Source of the DNA: Anaerolineae bacterium
GTDB lineage: Bacteria > Chloroflexota > Anaerolineae > JACIWR01
DNA length: 12,857 bases
Direction of reading: 5' to 3'
Assembly (NCBI GenBank): GCA_021162125.1
Contig: JAGGZG010000201.1
Location: 1 to 12,857, forward strand
Shown here: positions 1-6,865 of the stretch, piece after piece
Layout of the letters: each line of letters starts with the position of its first letter
How positions within the stretch are numbered: the first letter of the stretch is position 1
Position numbers and translations under genes: made by a program
Notes under the pieces: generated by a model
What the model saw: the letters and a program-made list of their open reading frames with translations, nothing else
The model's database searches: none
What the model was told of the DNA's origin: nothing

Positions 1-1443
1 ATTCTCACCTCGCCCAACCGCTGGCTGGCTACGGGCCTGGTGGTGCTCGTCTGCCTGCTGGGCGGATTGCTGGTGGGAGCGCTGTTTGCCTACTTAACCC
101 CCGTGATTGCCGTGGCCCTGGTAATCGCCCTGGTCGGCGGGCTGCTGATGCTGCGCAGCACCCAGTGGGGGCTGCTGGCCTTGATCGCGGTGATTTGCTT
201 GCTGCCTTTCGGCTCACTACCGGTCAAGATAGGATTTACGCCCACTTTCCTGGACGTGATGTTGGGAGTGGTATTCTTCGTGTGGATCGCGCGCATCGCC
301 ACCCGCCAGCAGGAAGAATTCGTTGCCTCGCCGCTGGCCCTGCCGGTGCTGCTGTTCATGCTACTGGCGATTATTTCCTTCACCCTGGGATTGGCCCACG
401 CTCACCCCACGCCTAATGCCCTGCGCCGCTTCGGAGAGACCATGCTGGGCATCGCCCTGTTCTTCCTGGTGATCAACTGTGTACGCAGCCAGCGAGAGGT
501 GGAGCAACTGGTACTGGGCATCATGGGCCTGGGCACGTTGGAAGCGATCATCGGCATCGTGTTCTACGTGCTGCCCCGCGACTGGACGGTGCGCATTCTA
601 TCCAAACTGGCCGTGTTCGGCTATCCGGCGGGATCGGGTGTGTTGCGCTTCATCTACGACGACCCGGAGCGACCCATGCGCGCCATCGCCACCTCAGTGG
701 ACCCCAATATCCTGGGCGCGCTGCTGATCATGATCGGTGCCCTGATCGGATCACAGCTCTTCGCCCATCGCCCGCTGATCGCCCGCAAGTGGCTGGCCAC
801 AATGCTGGGCATCATCGGCCTGTGCCTGTTCCTCACCTATTCGCGAGGCTCGATGGTGGGCCTGGCCGCGGCACTGGGCCTGCTGGGACTGGTGAAGTAC
901 CGCCGCCTGCTCGTCGTGCTGGCCATCCTGGGCATGCTGTTCTGGTTCCTGCCCCAGACCCAACCTTATGTCAGCCACTTCATGCAGGGGCTGGAGGGCG
1001 AGGACCTGTCCACGCAGATGCGCTTTGGTGAGTACAAGGACGCCCTGCGCCTGATCCGACGCTACCCGTGGCTGGGGGTGGGGTTCGTCGGCGCGCCGGA
1101 CATTGACCTGTACCTGGGGGTAGCCAGCATCTACCTGACTATCGCCGGAGAGATGGGACTGGTGGGCCTGGTCGCGTTTTTGCTGACGATGGTCGCGTTC
1201 TTCGTATACATGGGTCTTGCTTTCTGGCGCTCCCGCGCCGATCCACGCCTGGAGGCCATACTGCTGGGCCTGATCGCGGCCGTCGCCGGCGCGCTGGTTG
1301 GCGGAATATTTGACCACACCATGTTCAGCTACCCGCACGCCGTAGCGATGTTCTGGCTGTTCGTCGGCCTGGGCGTAACCACAGCCCGGCGTGGAGAGAA
1401 GACCAGAACCGATCCGGCAGGAGCGGGAGCAAGAGGGCCATGA
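1..1443 (+). CDS. O-antigen ligase family membrane protein (5' partial)
   Basis: Polytopic inner-membrane protein of the O-antigen ligase/polymerase (WaaL/Wzy-like) superfamily, expected to polymerise or transfer lipid-linked polysaccharide on the outer face of the membrane. The frame is open from base 1, so the true start probably lies upstream. A GTG at 40 is only the first in-window start candidate and has no convincing ribosome binding site. At least nine hydrophobic segments are visible. Family-like motifs are YSRGS (codons 280-284) in a membrane segment and RRYPWLGVGF (353-362) after the large external loop, followed by IYLTIAGEMGLVG (377-389). Most WaaL-type enzymes carry a His-Asn just before this last motif; here the aligned residues are A375-S376, so classical ligase chemistry is uncertain. 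The C-terminal tail is short and polar. The stop overlaps the next start (ATGA), suggesting translational coupling. Superfamily assignment is good; exact substrate is unknown. Confidence 0.8.
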   Translation: MLTSPNRWLATGLVVLVCLLGGLLVGALFAYLTPVIAVALVIALVGGLLMLRSTQWGLLALIAVICLLPFGSLPVKIGFTPTFLDVMLGVVFFVWIARIATRQQEEFVASPLALPVLLFMLLAIISFTLGLAHAHPTPNALRRFGETMLGIALFFLVINCVRSQREVEQLVLGIMGLGTLEAIIGIVFYVLPRDWTVRILSKLAVFGYPAGSGVLRFIYDDPERPMRAIATSVDPNILGALLIMIGALIGSQLFAHRPLIARKWLATMLGIIGLCLFLTYSRGSMVGLAAALGLLGLVKYRRLLVVLAILGMLFWFLPQTQPYVSHFMQGLEGEDLSTQMRFGEYKDALRLIRRYPWLGVGFVGAPDIDLYLGVASIYLTIAGEMGLVGLVAFLLTMVAFFVYMGLAFWRSRADPRLEAILLGLIAAVAGALVGGIFDHTMFSYPHAVAMFWLFVGLGVTTARRGEKTRTDPAGAGARGP

Positions 1444-2255
1444 GCATCGTCACTTTACTCACCGATTTCGGCTGGGCGGATGGATACGTCGGCGTGATGA
1501 AAGGGGTGATCCTGAGCATCGCCCCCCACGTCACACTGGTGGACATCTCCCACGACGTCGCGCCCCAGGACGTGCGCGATGCCGCCTACGTGCTGTACAC
1601 CGCCGTGCCCTACTTTCCACCCGATACCGTCCACCTGGTCGTCGTGGACCCCGGCGTAGGCAGCGCCCGGCGGGCCATCGCCGTGCGCACCGCCCAGGGC
1701 ACATTCGTCGCCCCGGATAACGGCGTGCTCTCCTACGTCCTGGCCGCAAACCCGCCGCAGGTTGCCGTCAGCCTGACCAATCCCCAGTACCACCTGTCAC
1801 AGGTGAGTCGCACCTTCCACGGCCGGGACATCTTCGCCCCGGCTGCGGCTCACCTGTCACGAGGTGTGCCCATCACCGCCCTGGGAGAGCCGATCCGCGA
1901 TCTGGTTACTTTCCCGATGCCCAAAGCCCAGGCGCGGGCGGACGGGACGCTGATCGGCCAGGTGATACACGTGGACCGCTTCGGCAACGCGATTACCAAC
2001 CTGCGCCGTGGAGACATTCCCTGGTTGGACGAGGCCACGGTCGTCGAAATCGGCGAGCAGGTCATCACCGGGTTGAAAGAGACGTATGCGCAGGCCCGGA
2101 CAGGCGAACCCCTGGCCCTGATCGGCAGCAGCGGCCACCTGGAGATAGCCATCGCCGGCGGGAACGCGGCACAGCGTTTGAACGTCTATATAGGAGACGA
2201 GGTGCGCGTACGACAGAAATCCGACGGAGATAGGAACGATGCGTATCGGGGGTAG
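1440..2255 (+). CDS. SAM hydroxide adenosyltransferase (DUF62 / SAM-dependent chlorinase-fluorinase family)
   Basis: A 271-residue cytosolic enzyme of the DUF62 family, which hydrolyses S-adenosylmethionine to adenosine and methionine using an activated water. Visible signatures are the N-terminal LLTDFG (residues 6-11), VVVDPGVG (67-74), APDNG (91-95), FHGRDIFAPAA (126-136), DRFGNAITN in the C-terminal domain, and GSSGHLEIA near the end. The Asp-Arg-His set that distinguishes the hydroxide-using branch from the halogenases is present as D70, R77 and H127, so hydrolase rather than halogenase is the better call. Length is normal for the family. The ATG overlaps the stop of the upstream membrane gene as ATGA; GGGAG at 1425-1429 is a possible ribosome binding site. 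The 3' end overlaps the next gene by 17 bp. The biological role of these enzymes is poorly defined, and the neighbours do not clarify it. Confidence 0.93.
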   Translation: MSIVTLLTDFGWADGYVGVMKGVILSIAPHVTLVDISHDVAPQDVRDAAYVLYTAVPYFPPDTVHLVVVDPGVGSARRAIAVRTAQGTFVAPDNGVLSYVLAANPPQVAVSLTNPQYHLSQVSRTFHGRDIFAPAAAHLSRGVPITALGEPIRDLVTFPMPKAQARADGTLIGQVIHVDRFGNAITNLRRGDIPWLDEATVVEIGEQVITGLKETYAQARTGEPLALIGSSGHLEIAIAGGNAAQRLNVYIGDEVRVRQKSDGDRNDAYRG

Positions 2256-2703
2256 GTTGTGGCTCGCCGGGTTGCTGCTGATAGACCGGATGTTTGGCAC
2301 ACGGCTGGCGATCAACGAGGTAGCGCGCCGCCGCCAACGCCTGGCCGCAGCCAAAGCCCAGTTAGCAGACATCCAGGCTGAACTGAAACGGCTAAGCGAG
2401 TTGGTGGAGCAGGCCAACGTAGAGCTGTGCCTATTCTACTTGCGCCGCCGCCAGTTGTTCACGCCCAAACAGTGGTTGTTCTTCCAGACGACGGACGAGG
2501 ACGAGGAACGAGCGCTGGAGATGCTCATCGCGCACCTGGTCAAATCCCACCTGGCGACGGTTGAGATACAGGAGGATGAAACAGGCTACACGTACCGGCT
2601 CATCCCCGATTGGGCGGCCATCCGCGCGGCCCTGGAAAGCCCGGACCCCAACCTGGCCTCCTGGCTAGAGGAGATGGGCAAGCAGTGCCCTCTCGAAAAG
2701 TAG
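2239..2703 (+). CDS. Coiled-coil protein of unknown function
   Basis: A 154-residue protein I do not recognise. It starts with ATG at 2239, with GGAG at 2226-2229 as ribosome binding site, inside the last 17 bases of the SAM hydrolase gene, so it is part of the same transcription unit. A short hydrophobic stretch (about residues 7-20, LWLAGLLLIDRMFG) is too weak for a confident membrane anchor. It is followed by a strongly helical, charged, heptad-like region (about 27-62) typical of a coiled coil. The C-terminal part (about 80-145) is acidic and alternates helix- and strand-like segments (EERALEMLIAHLVKSHL, then ATVEIQEDETGYTYRLIPDW), which could be a small winged-helix-like fold, but no sequence motif proves that. 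No catalytic motif is visible. Being a real gene is likely from the start context, codon use and overlap; function is open. Confidence 0.75.
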   Translation: MRIGGRLWLAGLLLIDRMFGTRLAINEVARRRQRLAAAKAQLADIQAELKRLSELVEQANVELCLFYLRRRQLFTPKQWLFFQTTDEDEERALEMLIAHLVKSHLATVEIQEDETGYTYRLIPDWAAIRAALESPDPNLASWLEEMGKQCPLEK

Positions 2704-2705
2704 GC

Positions 2706-2878
2706 CAGTACTTTTGCAGATTTCACGAAGTGGCTATTGCACGGATCGCGCCCCCCTCTAGCCCCCCCCGTGGAACGGGGGGAGGACAGGCTTCCCCCTG
2801 CACGCGAAGTGCACGGGGGGGACTGAGGGGGAGCGAGTGGCGAACCACGGATGCTTTGTAAAAAGTGCGAAACTACTG
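2706..2878. repeat. 173-bp inverted-repeat element, MITE-like, with two internal G/C hairpins
   Basis: This intergenic segment upstream of murA is a nested inverted repeat. Its outer ends are imperfect complements: the left end reads CAGTACTTTTGCAGATTTC and the right end is GTAAAAAGTGCGAAACTACTG, with matching CTTYGT/ACRAAG parts inside, about 20 of 25 positions pairing. Inside lie C-rich and G-rich arms (2751-2768 against 2814-2835) and two compact hairpins. The first is CCCCCCG/CGGGGGG with a TGGAA loop (2764-2782). The second is CCCCCTGCAC/GTGCA-C-GGGGG with a GCGAA loop (2794-2819). No protein is encoded and no obvious target duplication flanks it. It could be a non-autonomous transposable element, a REP-like palindrome or a transcription attenuator; a simple intrinsic terminator is unlikely because no T-run follows. 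Confidence 0.6.
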
Positions 2879-2899
2879 AGCAGGAGCGACGGAGATCAG

Positions 2900-4180
2900 A
2901 TGGATAGATTTGTGATCGAGGGAGGATTCCCACTACACGGGGAGGTCACACCCAGCGGCAACAAGAACGAGACACTGCCACTGCTGGCGGCCTCCCTCCT
3001 CACCGATGAGCGTATCGTGCTGCGCAACGTCCCGCGCATCCGAGACGTGCGCACCATGCTCGGCCTGCTGGCCGGGCTGGGAGTGGACATTAAGGAGCTG
3101 GGAGCGCACGAAGTGGCGCTACAAGCCCGGCGGATAGTCCGTACCGATCTGGACCCGACCCTCTGTGGGGAGATACGGGCCTCCATCCTCCTGGCTGGAC
3201 CGATGTTGGCCTGCTGCGGACGGGTCGAGCTCCCCCCGCCCGGCGGTGACGTGATCGGCCGGCGGCGGGTGGATACGCACCTCAGCGCCCTGGGCGCGCT
3301 GGGTGCCGAAATCGAGATGGACGGCGGGTACAAGATGCGCACGGCGGGCCTGCGTGGGCAGGACATCTTCCTGGACGAGGCCAGTGTGACCGGAACGGAG
3401 AACGCGGTCATGGCCGCCTGCCGCGCTCAAGGAACTACGATCATCCGCAATGCAGCCTGCGAGCCCCACGTACAGAATTTGTGCCATTTCCTGAACACGC
3501 TGGGAGCGCGCATCGAGGGCATCGGCACAAACGAGCTGACCATCCACGGGGTGGAGCGATTGAGCGGCGGGGAGTGGGAGATCACCTCGGATTTCATAGA
3601 AGTGGGCAGTTTCATCGGGCTGGCAGCAGTGACCGGGAGCGAGTTGCTCATCAAGAAGGCTGTACCGGAACATTTGCGTATGACCCGCTTGATGCTGGGC
3701 CGCCTGGGGGTGCACGTCGAGGTGCAGGGCGAGAACATCTTCGTCCCCGGCCATCAGCACTTGCAGGTGGTCCCGGACGCCGGCGGGGCGATACCCAAAA
3801 TTGACGACGGCATCTGGCCCGCCTTTCCCACGGACTTGATGAGCATCGCCGTAGTTGTAGCCACCCAGTCGGCGGGCACTGTCCTCATCCACGAGAAGAT
3901 GTACGAGGGCCGGCTCTACTTCGTGGACAAGCTCATCTCGATGGGGGCGCGCATCATCCTGTGCGACCCCTACCGCGCGGTCGTGGTCGGCCCGGCGCAG
4001 CTCCACGGCGCGCCGCTGGAGAGCCCCGACATCCGTGCCGGGATAGCCCTGCTCATTGCCGCTTTATGTGCGCAGGGTCAAAGCGTAATCGGGAACATCG
4101 GGCAGATTGACCGTGGATACGAGCGCATCGAGGAGAAGCTCCAGTCTCTGGGTGCGCACATCGAACGAGTACGAGGGTAG
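2900..4180 (+). CDS. murA: UDP-N-acetylglucosamine 1-carboxyvinyltransferase (MurA), Asp-type active site
   Basis: Cytosolic enzyme for the first committed step of peptidoglycan synthesis, transferring enolpyruvate from PEP to UDP-GlcNAc. The protein has 426 residues, normal for MurA. It opens with MDRFVIEGG and has the substrate-binding SGNKN (19-23, with K22/N23), DIRAG near the C-terminus for the conserved Arg, FPTD in the second lobe, and the closing IDRGYERIEEKL block. The catalytic-loop residue that is Cys115 in Escherichia coli is Asp here (PPGGDVIG, D117). This is the variant known from Mycobacterium and Chlamydia and associated with fosfomycin insensitivity. Start choice: ATG at 2900 with GGAG at 2891-2894 fits the family N-terminus. 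An in-frame ATG at 2837 would add 21 residues encoded by the upstream inverted-repeat element and is rejected. A THEP1-like gene follows after 5 bp. EPSP-synthase-fold paralogues exist, but MurA is the clear best match. Confidence 0.95.
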   Translation: MDRFVIEGGFPLHGEVTPSGNKNETLPLLAASLLTDERIVLRNVPRIRDVRTMLGLLAGLGVDIKELGAHEVALQARRIVRTDLDPTLCGEIRASILLAGPMLACCGRVELPPPGGDVIGRRRVDTHLSALGALGAEIEMDGGYKMRTAGLRGQDIFLDEASVTGTENAVMAACRAQGTTIIRNAACEPHVQNLCHFLNTLGARIEGIGTNELTIHGVERLSGGEWEITSDFIEVGSFIGLAAVTGSELLIKKAVPEHLRMTRLMLGRLGVHVEVQGENIFVPGHQHLQVVPDAGGAIPKIDDGIWPAFPTDLMSIAVVVATQSAGTVLIHEKMYEGRLYFVDKLISMGARIILCDPYRAVVVGPAQLHGAPLESPDIRAGIALLIAALCAQGQSVIGNIGQIDRGYERIEEKLQSLGAHIERVRG

Positions 4181-4185
4181 CAATC

Positions 4186-4746
4186 ATGGGTCAAGCTGTG
4201 CTTCTGACCGGGCAACCACGAGTGGGCAAAACAACTATCATCAAACAAATCGTCGCCGCCCTGGGGGATACCTGCGGCGGGTTTTACACGGAGGAGATTC
4301 GTGAGCGAGGGCGGCGGGTGGGGTTCAAACTGGTGACCATCAGCGGACGGGAAGGCACGCTGGCCCACATCCGGCTGCGGGATGCGCCCCACGTTGGCAA
4401 GTATGGCGTCAACCTGGGCGATCTGCAAGCCGTCGGTGTGACCGCCATCCGGCAAGCCATCGCCACCAAAGAAGTGGTGGTCATTGACGAAATCGGCAAA
4501 ATGGAAATGCTCTCCGAGTCGTTTCGGGACGCGGTGCGGGAGGCCCTGGACAGTGACCGGGACGTGGTGGGCACCATCATGCTCCGCCCGCATCCCTGGG
4601 CCGACGCGATCAAGGAGAACCCCCGGGTGACGGTCATCGAGGTTTACGGGGCCAACCGCGATGTGCTGGCCGACCAGGTCCTGGAACTTCTCGGACGGAA
4701 GCCCGGCCCTCCCGACTCAAAAGAAGGACAAGCACGTGAGAAATAA
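4186..4746 (+). CDS. THEP1-like nucleoside-triphosphatase
   Basis: A 186-residue P-loop NTPase of the nucleoside-triphosphatase THEP1 (DUF265/NTPase_1) family. These small soluble enzymes hydrolyse NTPs in vitro; their cellular role is uncertain. Walker A is GQPRVGKTT (residues 9-17). Walker B is VVVIDEIGKME (97-107), with the family's characteristic DEIGKME ending. GGFYTEEI and GRRVGFKLV after the first helix, and GKYGVNL, are also typical. Size matches the family, with a slightly longer polar C-terminal tail. ATG at 4186 lies 5 bp after the murA stop, with GAGG at 4173-4176 as a possible ribosome binding site inside the murA end. The 3' end overlaps the start of the peptidase gene by 11 bp. 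Position within this cluster suggests co-transcription with murA but does not identify a substrate. Confidence 0.88.
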   Translation: MGQAVLLTGQPRVGKTTIIKQIVAALGDTCGGFYTEEIRERGRRVGFKLVTISGREGTLAHIRLRDAPHVGKYGVNLGDLQAVGVTAIRQAIATKEVVVIDEIGKMEMLSESFRDAVREALDSDRDVVGTIMLRPHPWADAIKENPRVTVIEVYGANRDVLADQVLELLGRKPGPPDSKEGQAREK

Positions 4747-6760
4747 CGTTGTCATCATTCTCGTCGTCGTGTTGTTTCTGCTGTGCTGCTGTCTGGCGTT
4801 GTTGTGTACGGTGTGTGGCGGGACGGTGATACTCGCACCGGATCTGATGGAGACCCCTACTCCAACCGTTGTCCCACACGTCATTTACACGCCGGTGCCG
4901 ACTCCCATGAGCGACGAGCAGACTACGGAGGAACTGGTCACCTCGGCGGTCATCCCGGAGCGGGACCTGCGCGAGTTGGCCACGCGCCTCAAGCATCCGA
5001 CGGAATCTATCCCCGAAGTAGTCAACGTGGAGCCACCCAGTTACCAGGTAGGAGATACCGAGGTTTTCTGGGTGGGCAATCTGGACACTAACGAACAGTT
5101 CACGGTCACCGCCCGGCTGCGCTACGTAACTCCTCACCTGTACGTATGGGTACAAGAGGGTTACTCGGTGGACGAGCAGGCTCTGGCCCGTTCGGCGGAG
5201 CGCTTCGAGACCAAGACTTATCCCACCAACCGCGAGTTCTTCGGCAGCGAGTGGACGCCAGGCGTGGACAACGACGTGCACCTCCACATCCTTCACGCCG
5301 CTAACCTGGGGTTGGGTGTGGCTGGCTACTATTCCAGCGCCGACGAGTACTCGCACCTGGCCAATCCCTACTCCAACGAGAAGGAGATGTTCTACCTGGC
5401 TGTGGATAGCATCTCGCCAGACACCAATTTCTACGATGGGGTGTTGGCCCACGAGTTCCAGCACATGATCCACTGGTACAACGACCGCAACGAGGATGGG
5501 TGGGTCAACGAAGGATGCTCCGAGTTGGCATCCTACCTCAACCACTACGACGTTGGGGACTCGCCACAGGCATTCGTAAATCAGCCCGACGTCCAGCTCA
5601 CCACCTGGGCCGAATCCGACGAATCTTACCTGCACTACGGGGCCAGCTACCTGCTGATGGCCTATTTCCTCGACCGCTTCGGTGAGGAGGCGACGCGCGC
5701 GATGGTAGCTCAGGACGCCAACGGAGTCGCCGGGTTCAACGCCGTCCTCTCCGATTACGGGCTAACCTTCGATCAGGTGTTCGCCGACTGGCTGGTCGCC
5801 AATCTGGTGGATGACCCCGGTCTGGATGATGGGCGCTACGGTTACACCGATCTGGACGTGGGACCCGTGCGAATTGACTACACCCATCGCGTTTATCCCG
5901 ACCAACGGGCGAGTACGGTTCACCAGTACGCCGCCGACTACATTGAGCTTCTGGGCCAGGGCGATCTGAGCATCCAGTTCGCCGGCTCGACTCAGGTGCG
6001 CCTGACGGATACTGACGCCCATAGCGGGCGATATGCGTGGTACTCCATGCGCGGCGACGATAGCGACATGACGCTCACCCGCACTTTCGACCTGACGGGG
6101 TTGGAGCAGGCCACGCTGCGATTCTGGACGTGGTACGACATCGAGGAGGATTGGGACTACGCTTACGTGGAGGTCTCCCCCGACGGCGGGCAATCGTGGC
6201 ATATTCTGCCAGGCCGCCACACCACCGACTCCAATCCCAACGGTAATAGCTTCGGCCAGGCGTACACCGGGGCCAGCGGCGGGGGTGAAGCACCCCAATG
6301 GGTGCAGGAACAAGTGGACCTCACTCCCTACGCGGGGAAGCAGGTGCTGGTCCGCTTCGAGTACGTCACTGACGACGCGGTCAATCGTTCCGGGATGCTG
6401 ATTGACGACATCAGCATCCCGGAGTTGGGCTACGCCGACGACGTGGAGGACGGTGACGGGGGCTGGGAGGCGGCCGGCTTCGTCCGCGTGGACAACGTTC
6501 TGCCCCAACGGTTCATCGTCCAGCTCGTCACTTTTGGGCCGAGGGGAAAGCCTGTACGGGTAGAGCGCATGGCGTTAGACGAGTTGCAGCGGGGACAGTT
6601 GGAACTGCGGGGACTGGGGGAGGATGTGGAGCGGGCCGTGTTGATTGTGGCCGGGATCGCGCCGGTGACGACCGAGTGGGCCAGTTATGAGTATAACGTG
6701 GATTACAGGACAACAGCGGATTACAGGATAACAGCGGATTACAGGATCGCTCATGTCTAG
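4736..6760 (+). CDS. Membrane-anchored gluzincin-type zinc metallopeptidase (C-terminus altered by repeat and IS)
   Basis: A 674-residue secreted or surface-anchored protease. GTG at 4736 is chosen because AAGAAGGA (4721-4728) sits 7 bp upstream and the product then begins with a short basic tip and a membrane segment (about 5-27), followed by a Pro/Thr-rich linker. Catalytic motif: HEFQH (239-243) with a downstream NEG whose E259 is the likely third zinc ligand, as in M30 hyicolysin-like and other gluzincins; E240 is the presumed base. Residues about 430-565 form a beta-sandwich similar to those in immune-inhibitor-A proteins (TFDLTGLEQATLRFWTWYD, VEVSPDGG, VRFEY, IDDISI). From residue 656 the sequence is DYRTTADYRITADYRI, encoded by the 18-bp repeat. 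The last residues AHV and the TAG stop come from the terminal inverted repeat of an insertion sequence. Family-level call is firm for a HEXXH peptidase; MEROPS family is not certain. Confidence 0.85.
   Translation: MRNNVVIILVVVLFLLCCCLALLCTVCGGTVILAPDLMETPTPTVVPHVIYTPVPTPMSDEQTTEELVTSAVIPERDLRELATRLKHPTESIPEVVNVEPPSYQVGDTEVFWVGNLDTNEQFTVTARLRYVTPHLYVWVQEGYSVDEQALARSAERFETKTYPTNREFFGSEWTPGVDNDVHLHILHAANLGLGVAGYYSSADEYSHLANPYSNEKEMFYLAVDSISPDTNFYDGVLAHEFQHMIHWYNDRNEDGWVNEGCSELASYLNHYDVGDSPQAFVNQPDVQLTTWAESDESYLHYGASYLLMAYFLDRFGEEATRAMVAQDANGVAGFNAVLSDYGLTFDQVFADWLVANLVDDPGLDDGRYGYTDLDVGPVRIDYTHRVYPDQRASTVHQYAADYIELLGQGDLSIQFAGSTQVRLTDTDAHSGRYAWYSMRGDDSDMTLTRTFDLTGLEQATLRFWTWYDIEEDWDYAYVEVSPDGGQSWHILPGRHTTDSNPNGNSFGQAYTGASGGGEAPQWVQEQVDLTPYAGKQVLVRFEYVTDDAVNRSGMLIDDISIPELGYADDVEDGDGGWEAAGFVRVDNVLPQRFIVQLVTFGPRGKPVRVERMALDELQRGQLELRGLGEDVERAVLIVAGIAPVTTEWASYEYNVDYRTTADYRITADYRIAHV
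6701..6747 (+). repeat. 18-bp tandem repeat array, left fragment (2.6 units)
   Basis: Two complete copies of GATTRCAGGAYAACARCG (6701-6718, 6719-6736) and the first 11 bases of a third lie inside the peptidase reading frame, each coding for D-Y-R-I/T-T-A. The third copy is cut at 6747 by the insertion sequence and resumes after it, showing that this fragment and the array at 8446-8694 were once continuous. The sequence immediately upstream (GTATAACGTG) shows no further clear copy. Confidence 0.93.
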
Positions 6761-6770
6761 CATGATGTAG
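6748..6770 (+). repeat. Left terminal inverted repeat of the insertion sequence
   Basis: This 23-bp end pairs with 8423-8445 at 21 of 23 positions. It contributes the final residues and the TAG stop (6758-6760) of the interrupted peptidase gene. Confidence 0.92.
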
Positions 6771-6803
6771 ATTCTGGCACGGACCGCTCTTTACAAAACG
6801 AGT

Positions 6804-6865
6804 GACCTGGTGTATGAATAGACCTATCTCTAACAGGAGGGGGTCTATGAAACACACACCAGGTC
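6804..6865 (+). promoter_or_regulatory. Stem-loop enclosing the transposase ribosome binding site and start codon
   Basis: GACCTGGTGT at 6804-6813 is the exact complement of ACACCAGGTC at 6856-6865. Allowing one mismatch, two more pairs form inside. The 42-nt loop contains the AGGAGG ribosome binding site (6835-6840) and the ATG at 6847. In several IS families, structures that form only on read-through transcripts limit transposase translation; here such a role is an inference from position. Confidence 0.55.

Noticed and set aside
2837..2899. Upstream ATG for murA adding 21 residues
   Set aside because: The added peptide is encoded by the inverted-repeat element, has no family counterpart, and the ATG at 2900 has a good GGAG and the canonical MurA N-terminus.
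4634..5635. Minus-strand open frame of 333 codons opposite the THEP1/peptidase genes
   Set aside because: It covers the HEFQH catalytic region of the plus-strand peptidase in antisense and has no recognisable domain.
6785..6805. Resemblance of a TTTGTAAA stretch in the insertion sequence (complement) to the end of the 2706-2878 element
   Set aside because: The match covers only about eight A/T-rich bases and does not extend, so common origin cannot be claimed.
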